A program made the translations under genes and the position numbers. 41,362 nt of DNA, from contig PEAR01000005.1 in NCBI GenBank assembly GCA_002753745.1, positions 1 to 41,362 of the forward strand. The letters run 5' to 3'. Below, in pieces: positions 38,208 through 41,362 of this stretch. How positions within the stretch are numbered: position 1 is the stretch's first letter; the number at the start of each line of letters is the position of its first letter. A model generated the notes under the pieces. The model had not been told where the DNA came from and searched no databases. It saw only the letters and a program-made list of their open reading frames with translations. This DNA is from Candidatus Omnitrophota bacterium. Lineage in GTDB: Bacteria; Omnitrophota; Gorgyraeia; Zapsychrales; Fredricksoniimonadaceae.

Positions 38208-38741
38208 TTACGAACCAAACTTTTCCCGCATGGTGAAGGCGGCCACCCCGAAAGCGACGGCGACATTGAGTGAATTCTTCACCCCCAGCATCTTAATCTC
38301 AATGGAAGTGTCACATAAATTAACCAGCTCATCAGCAATGCCCTCAACCTCATTTCCCAACAGCAGGCACGTCGGCCCTTTGGGTTTATATTGTTCAAAC
38401 GGGAATGCTCCCTGGGCCTGTTCCAGCGCCACAATCTCATAACCTATGATCTTTAAAGAATTAATGACACTGACGGCATCCCGGTGATATTCCCAGGGCA
38501 CATTTTCTTCGGCACCAAGCGCAGTCTTAGCAATACCGCCCTGAGGCGGGTAGCCCGTAATCCCGCAAAGAAATATTTTTTCAACGCCGACACCATCCGC
38601 CACACGAAAAATAGCGCCCACGTTTAACAAACTTCGGATATCATTAAGAATCACAACTAGAGGGATCCTGGGGGCGCAGCAAAAGGACACTTGACGGGAA
38701 ACAATCTCTTCATGGGAAAGTTTACGAATCACTTGACCCAA
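38208..38741 (-). CDS. TrmH/SpoU family RNA 2'-O-methyltransferase
   Basis: A 177-residue SPOUT enzyme that methylates ribose 2'-OH in tRNA or rRNA. The three SpoU motifs are present: motif 1 NDIRSLLNVGAIFRVAD, motif 2 LLLGNEVEGI, and motif 3 IKMLGVKNSLNVAVAFGVA, which forms the trefoil-knot SAM site. No extra N-terminal RNA-binding domain is present, so it resembles the short TrmH/TrmL types; the target base is not predictable. It overlaps the Nudix gene by 13 bases, which points to translational coupling. Confidence 0.92.
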   Translation of the reverse strand: MGQVIRKLSHEEIVSRQVSFCCAPRIPLVVILNDIRSLLNVGAIFRVADGVGVEKIFLCGITGYPPQGGIAKTALGAEENVPWEYHRDAVSVINSLKIIGYEIVALEQAQGAFPFEQYKPKGPTCLLLGNEVEGIADELVNLCDTSIEIKMLGVKNSLNVAVAFGVAAFTMREKFGS

Positions 38742-39274
38742 TGCTCCAGAAAATACAAACCGGCAAAAATATTAGGACCCACCAATCGCCCTTTCTTTAC
38801 TTGCGCTTTCAGCCAGGCATCGATACCCTTCAAGGGCACTTCATGAACCTTGATCTGCTCATGATCATCAATCCCGCCGCCGGACCCGACTTTTTTTAAT
38901 CCTTCCGCATGCACGATTGTTACCATATCACGGCACATGCCGGAAGAAACCGGCCCTTTGAACAACACCTTGATCCTCGCCGCTGAATAACCTGTTTCCT
39001 CAATCAGTTCACGTTTGGCAGCCGCTACCACACTTTCGCCGCGCTGGCCGCGATCATCGCCTACCAATCCCGCCGGAAATCCGATGGTAAATTTCTGCAC
39101 CGGCCGACGGAATTGTTCAACCAGAATCAACTTGTTATCATCTGTCCCGGCGACAATAATGACCGCGCCCGAACAATTGACCCGTTCTACATATTCCCAG
39201 CCATCCTTAATGACCAAACGCAAATATTTTCCTGAATTCAATATCTGGTCATTTTTCATTTTCTTGAATGTCAT
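38729..39274 (-). CDS. Nudix hydrolase, ADP-ribose pyrophosphatase-like
   Basis: Predicted to hydrolyse ADP-ribose or another nucleoside diphosphate sugar. The Nudix helix reads ESVVAAAKRELIEETGY, with the metal-binding REL.EE core. It is preceded by FPAGLVGDDRGQRG, where the loop before the first Glu is longer than in the standard box. SSGMCRDMVTIVHAEGL fits the ADPRase pattern after the box. The ATG at 39272-39274 overlaps the peptidase stop as ATGA and has AAGGA six bases before; the longer start at 39289 is unlikely. Length 181. Confidence 0.9.
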   Translation of the reverse strand: MTFKKMKNDQILNSGKYLRLVIKDGWEYVERVNCSGAVIIVAGTDDNKLILVEQFRRPVQKFTIGFPAGLVGDDRGQRGESVVAAAKRELIEETGYSAARIKVLFKGPVSSGMCRDMVTIVHAEGLKKVGSGGGIDDHEQIKVHEVPLKGIDAWLKAQVKKGRLVGPNIFAGLYFLEHWVK

Positions 39275-40998
39275 AACCGGTCCTTCCATTGCCGGTACAC
39301 CGTGTCAACCAGAGGAACGATCATTTCTTTTGAAAAATCAAATCTGATCCCCGCCGCCGCGAACAATTCAGGTAGTGGCCGGGACCCTCCGAGAGACAGG
39401 CCTTTTTTATAATACGACACTGCCTGCCGCGGATCATCCTTAAACCGCTGCCATATCTGCAAAGCACCAAGCTGGGCAATACCATACTCGATATAGTAAA
39501 AAGGCACTTCAAAAATATGCAGCTGCCGGTGCCAAAGGTAGGAGCGTTCCTCTTCCAGACCGCTCCAGTCCACAACTCCCCCGCCAAACTCGGCATTCAA
39601 CCGCCCCCATGCAGCGCGGCGGTCTTGCGGCGTATGTCCGGGATTCTCGTAGATCCAATGCTGAAAGGCGTCGATCGTGGCAACCCAAGCCAGCGTAGAA
39701 ACAAGTCCTTCCAGCAATTCAACCGTCGAACGCTTGGCATCCTGAACTGAATAGAACTCTCCCGTGAACTCATCAGCCATCAACTCCATAGACATAGACG
39801 CTACCTCGCAGAACTCCATCGGGGCGTGGCGATACTCGACCAAAGGATCATGTGCACTAAGATACGCATGAAACGCATGCCCCGACTCATGAAGCAGCGT
39901 CCGAACATCATCATCGATCCCGACTGCATTCATGAAAATAAATGGCTTGCGGGCCTCATTAAGCGTATTCTGATAACCACCCGGTGCCTTCCCTTTACGG
40001 CTTTCAAGGTCCAAAAGGCCAAGCCCCTTCATGTCCCGGTATAATCCGGCCAAATCCGAATCAAGCCGGCTTATCATGCGCTCAACCCCTTCGATCAACT
40101 GCCCGGCGGTCTTAAACGGCTCCAGAGGCGCGCGGCCCAACGGATCAACCGCTCCGTCCCATGGCCTTAAACGATCAAGGTTCATGTCCTGCTGACGCCG
40201 CAGATCTATCTCCCTCCGCAAAGGAACAACGATATCCTTGATCGCGCGCTGATAAGCTTTGCAATCGTCAGGTGTATAATCAAAACGGTGATAGGCCTTG
40301 AACATATAATCACGAAAATTGGTGCACCCCGCGTTAACAGCGATCTTCTGCCGCAAAACGAGCATCTTGTCGAAAATAGCCTCAAAACGGTCTTTATCCT
40401 GCATCCGACGCGCGGCCGTCGCCCGCCAGGCGCGTTCGCGCACACCGCGATCGGTCATCAACAGGAATTTGCTCATTTCAGGAAGAGTTCTGTCTTGGCC
40501 GTCAAAATGAACGCTCATGGCGCCGGAAACGGACTGATATTCCTGTGACAGCAACGCCACTTCTGTCTGCAGCGGGACGTTCTTGTCAACAAATAACGCC
40601 ACATCAGCTTTCGCCGCACGCAGAGAAACCTCATAACGTTTTTTATCCAAGGGGAATTTTTCCGCCAGGAGCAGAAACTTTTTATTGAGTTCATCCGATA
40701 AAGGCTTGACCGCCGGTTCAACATTCTCAACAAAGGCCTGATACTCCCCGGCCTTAGCGGGGTCATCCGTGGCACACGTCATTTCAATGTATAAAATACT
40801 CCCGGCCTGGCTTATGGCCGCGCCAAATTCGGAGTTATCCAGGATCCATTGTTCAAATCCATCGCCAGACGATACCTCTTGCGACAGAAGAGTATTTAAT
40901 AAACCAACAACAACATCTTTATTCGTTAAATCCGCACCTTCCGGGACAAAACAACGAGGAAACGCCGGCTTTAGAACGGCTGAATTAATCGCATTCAT
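39271..40998 (-). CDS. M3 family oligoendopeptidase (PepF-like)
   Basis: A 575-residue cytoplasmic zinc metallopeptidase that degrades oligopeptides. The HExxH site is LLHESGHAFHAYL (HESGH at 370-374), with the downstream helix FCEVASMSMELMADE providing the third ligand Glu. GGYQNTLNEARKPFIFMNAVG before the site and YIEYGIAQLGALQIW with YKKGLSLGGSRPLPELF near the end are typical of the M3B/PepF branch. No signal peptide. It lies seven bases after the 63-residue gene and is coupled to the Nudix gene. The physiological substrate is unknown. Confidence 0.93.
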   Translation of the reverse strand: MNAINSAVLKPAFPRCFVPEGADLTNKDVVVGLLNTLLSQEVSSGDGFEQWILDNSEFGAAISQAGSILYIEMTCATDDPAKAGEYQAFVENVEPAVKPLSDELNKKFLLLAEKFPLDKKRYEVSLRAAKADVALFVDKNVPLQTEVALLSQEYQSVSGAMSVHFDGQDRTLPEMSKFLLMTDRGVRERAWRATAARRMQDKDRFEAIFDKMLVLRQKIAVNAGCTNFRDYMFKAYHRFDYTPDDCKAYQRAIKDIVVPLRREIDLRRQQDMNLDRLRPWDGAVDPLGRAPLEPFKTAGQLIEGVERMISRLDSDLAGLYRDMKGLGLLDLESRKGKAPGGYQNTLNEARKPFIFMNAVGIDDDVRTLLHESGHAFHAYLSAHDPLVEYRHAPMEFCEVASMSMELMADEFTGEFYSVQDAKRSTVELLEGLVSTLAWVATIDAFQHWIYENPGHTPQDRRAAWGRLNAEFGGGVVDWSGLEEERSYLWHRQLHIFEVPFYYIEYGIAQLGALQIWQRFKDDPRQAVSYYKKGLSLGGSRPLPELFAAAGIRFDFSKEMIVPLVDTVYRQWKDRL

Positions 40999-41005
40999 AC
41001 TTTCA

Positions 41006-41197
41006 CTAACCCTTCGCTTTCTTACCTTGAGCCACCAGAATACGTCCCAGGCGTTTATGCCCGGCCTTGAGATACCACGCCGACCACCAGGTTACAAGGT
41101 CCTTTGCTGACCAGCCGGCATAGGCGTTAACAAGCTCAACTTCAGCTTGAGCCGCCGCTTCGTCCATCTGTTTCATTGTTTCTTCAGTAGTTGCCAT
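41006..41197 (-). CDS. Small Trp-rich, basic-tailed protein of unknown function
   Basis: A 63-residue protein: an acidic helical start (TTEETMKQMDEAAAQAEVE), a middle AYAGWSAKDLVTWWSAWYL with four tryptophans, then KAGHKRLGRIL and a lysine-rich end KKAKG. The start is ATG at 41195-41197 because AAGGAG lies seven bases upstream. I do not recognise it. It is the first gene of the unit with the M3 peptidase, Nudix hydrolase and TrmH-like methylase, and lies just downstream of the right-hand terminal repeat. The aromatic and basic pattern could suit nucleic-acid or membrane contact; no function is claimed. Confidence 0.7.
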   Translation of the reverse strand: MATTEETMKQMDEAAAQAEVELVNAYAGWSAKDLVTWWSAWYLKAGHKRLGRILVAQGKKAKG

Positions 41198-41241
41198 GAT
41201 CAATCTCCTTTTCGATTGCTTAACCTAACACCTGAATAAAC

Positions 41242-41362
41242 CCCTAGCCCCGAATTAAAAGATTAAAAAAGAGAATAAAAAAGAAAGCCTCCGACGTAGA
41301 ATGTGTTTGCGAGAACAAATTCTAAGTTCACCCAACGGGTGAAAAACGGAGGCAATAGTGAG
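41242..41362. repeat. Terminal inverted repeat, right copy
   Basis: Exact reverse complement of 1-121. On the minus strand it reads stem, two hairpins, stem, then a T-rich tract toward the 63-residue gene, so here it could terminate an operon that lies beyond the contig end. Its inner border is 45 bases before that gene's start codon. Confidence 0.95.

Overview
The window looks like a chromosomal contig from an uncultivated Gram-negative bacterium. Signs of this are signal peptides, lipoproteins, an OmpA-type cell-wall protein and the heptose epimerase HldD, which implies an LPS core. Gene content and style (YfhO and GT39 membrane proteins, an ACT-domain protein next to a PaaK-type ligase, a sulfite reductase fused to TusA) would fit the PVC/Omnitrophota area. 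That placement is an impression; the complete 16S rRNA gene here can settle it. Nearly everything lies on the minus strand; the only confident plus-strand gene is the OmpA-LysM gene. Promoters are of the sigma70 type.

Layout from left to right. 1-121: a repeat that returns, exactly inverted, at 41242-41362. 142-3340: sulfite reductase-TusA fusion and a MoeB/ThiF-type E1 enzyme. 3629-4990: an orphan CpaF-type secretion ATPase. 5074-8192: a double-domain M16 peptidase and a conserved unknown protein. 8346-9350: OmpA-LysM protein (+). 9439-13528: TPR protein, YfhO-like membrane protein and HD-GYP phosphodiesterase. 13564-13834: terminator, a degenerate tRNA-derived palindromic element and tRNA-Ser. 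13926-15897: a secreted glycosidase-like protein behind a c-di-GMP-I riboswitch. 15988-21538: a complete rrn operon (16S, tRNA-Ile, tRNA-Ala, 23S, 5S) with tandem promoters, two boxA-like sites and a terminator. 21540-26583: PC4-like protein, two lipoproteins, a coiled-coil protein, HldD and MalQ. 26658-27833: a receiver-EAL protein. 28109-31282: DHFR, ThyA, ACT protein and PaaK-like ligase. 31323-35399: envelope-glycan cluster (methyltransferase, FemAB-like, GT39-like, GT2). 35475-36928: GGQ release-factor-like protein, PrmA and cold-shock protein. 37093-41197: phosphoglycerate mutase, TrmH/SpoU methylase, Nudix hydrolase, PepF-like M3 peptidase and two small proteins.

Three themes stand out. 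First, cyclic-di-GMP: an aptamer with its own promoter, an HD-GYP enzyme and an EAL enzyme lie within 16 kb. Second, sulfur: siroheme reductase, TusA carrier and an E1 activator sit in one transcription unit. Third, RNA-level control: the riboswitch, a terminator-like hairpin in the cold-shock leader, and several promoters whose -10 box abuts the start codon, implying leaderless messages. No CRISPR array, phage or transposase gene was seen. All calls come from reading motifs; no database search or folding program was run.
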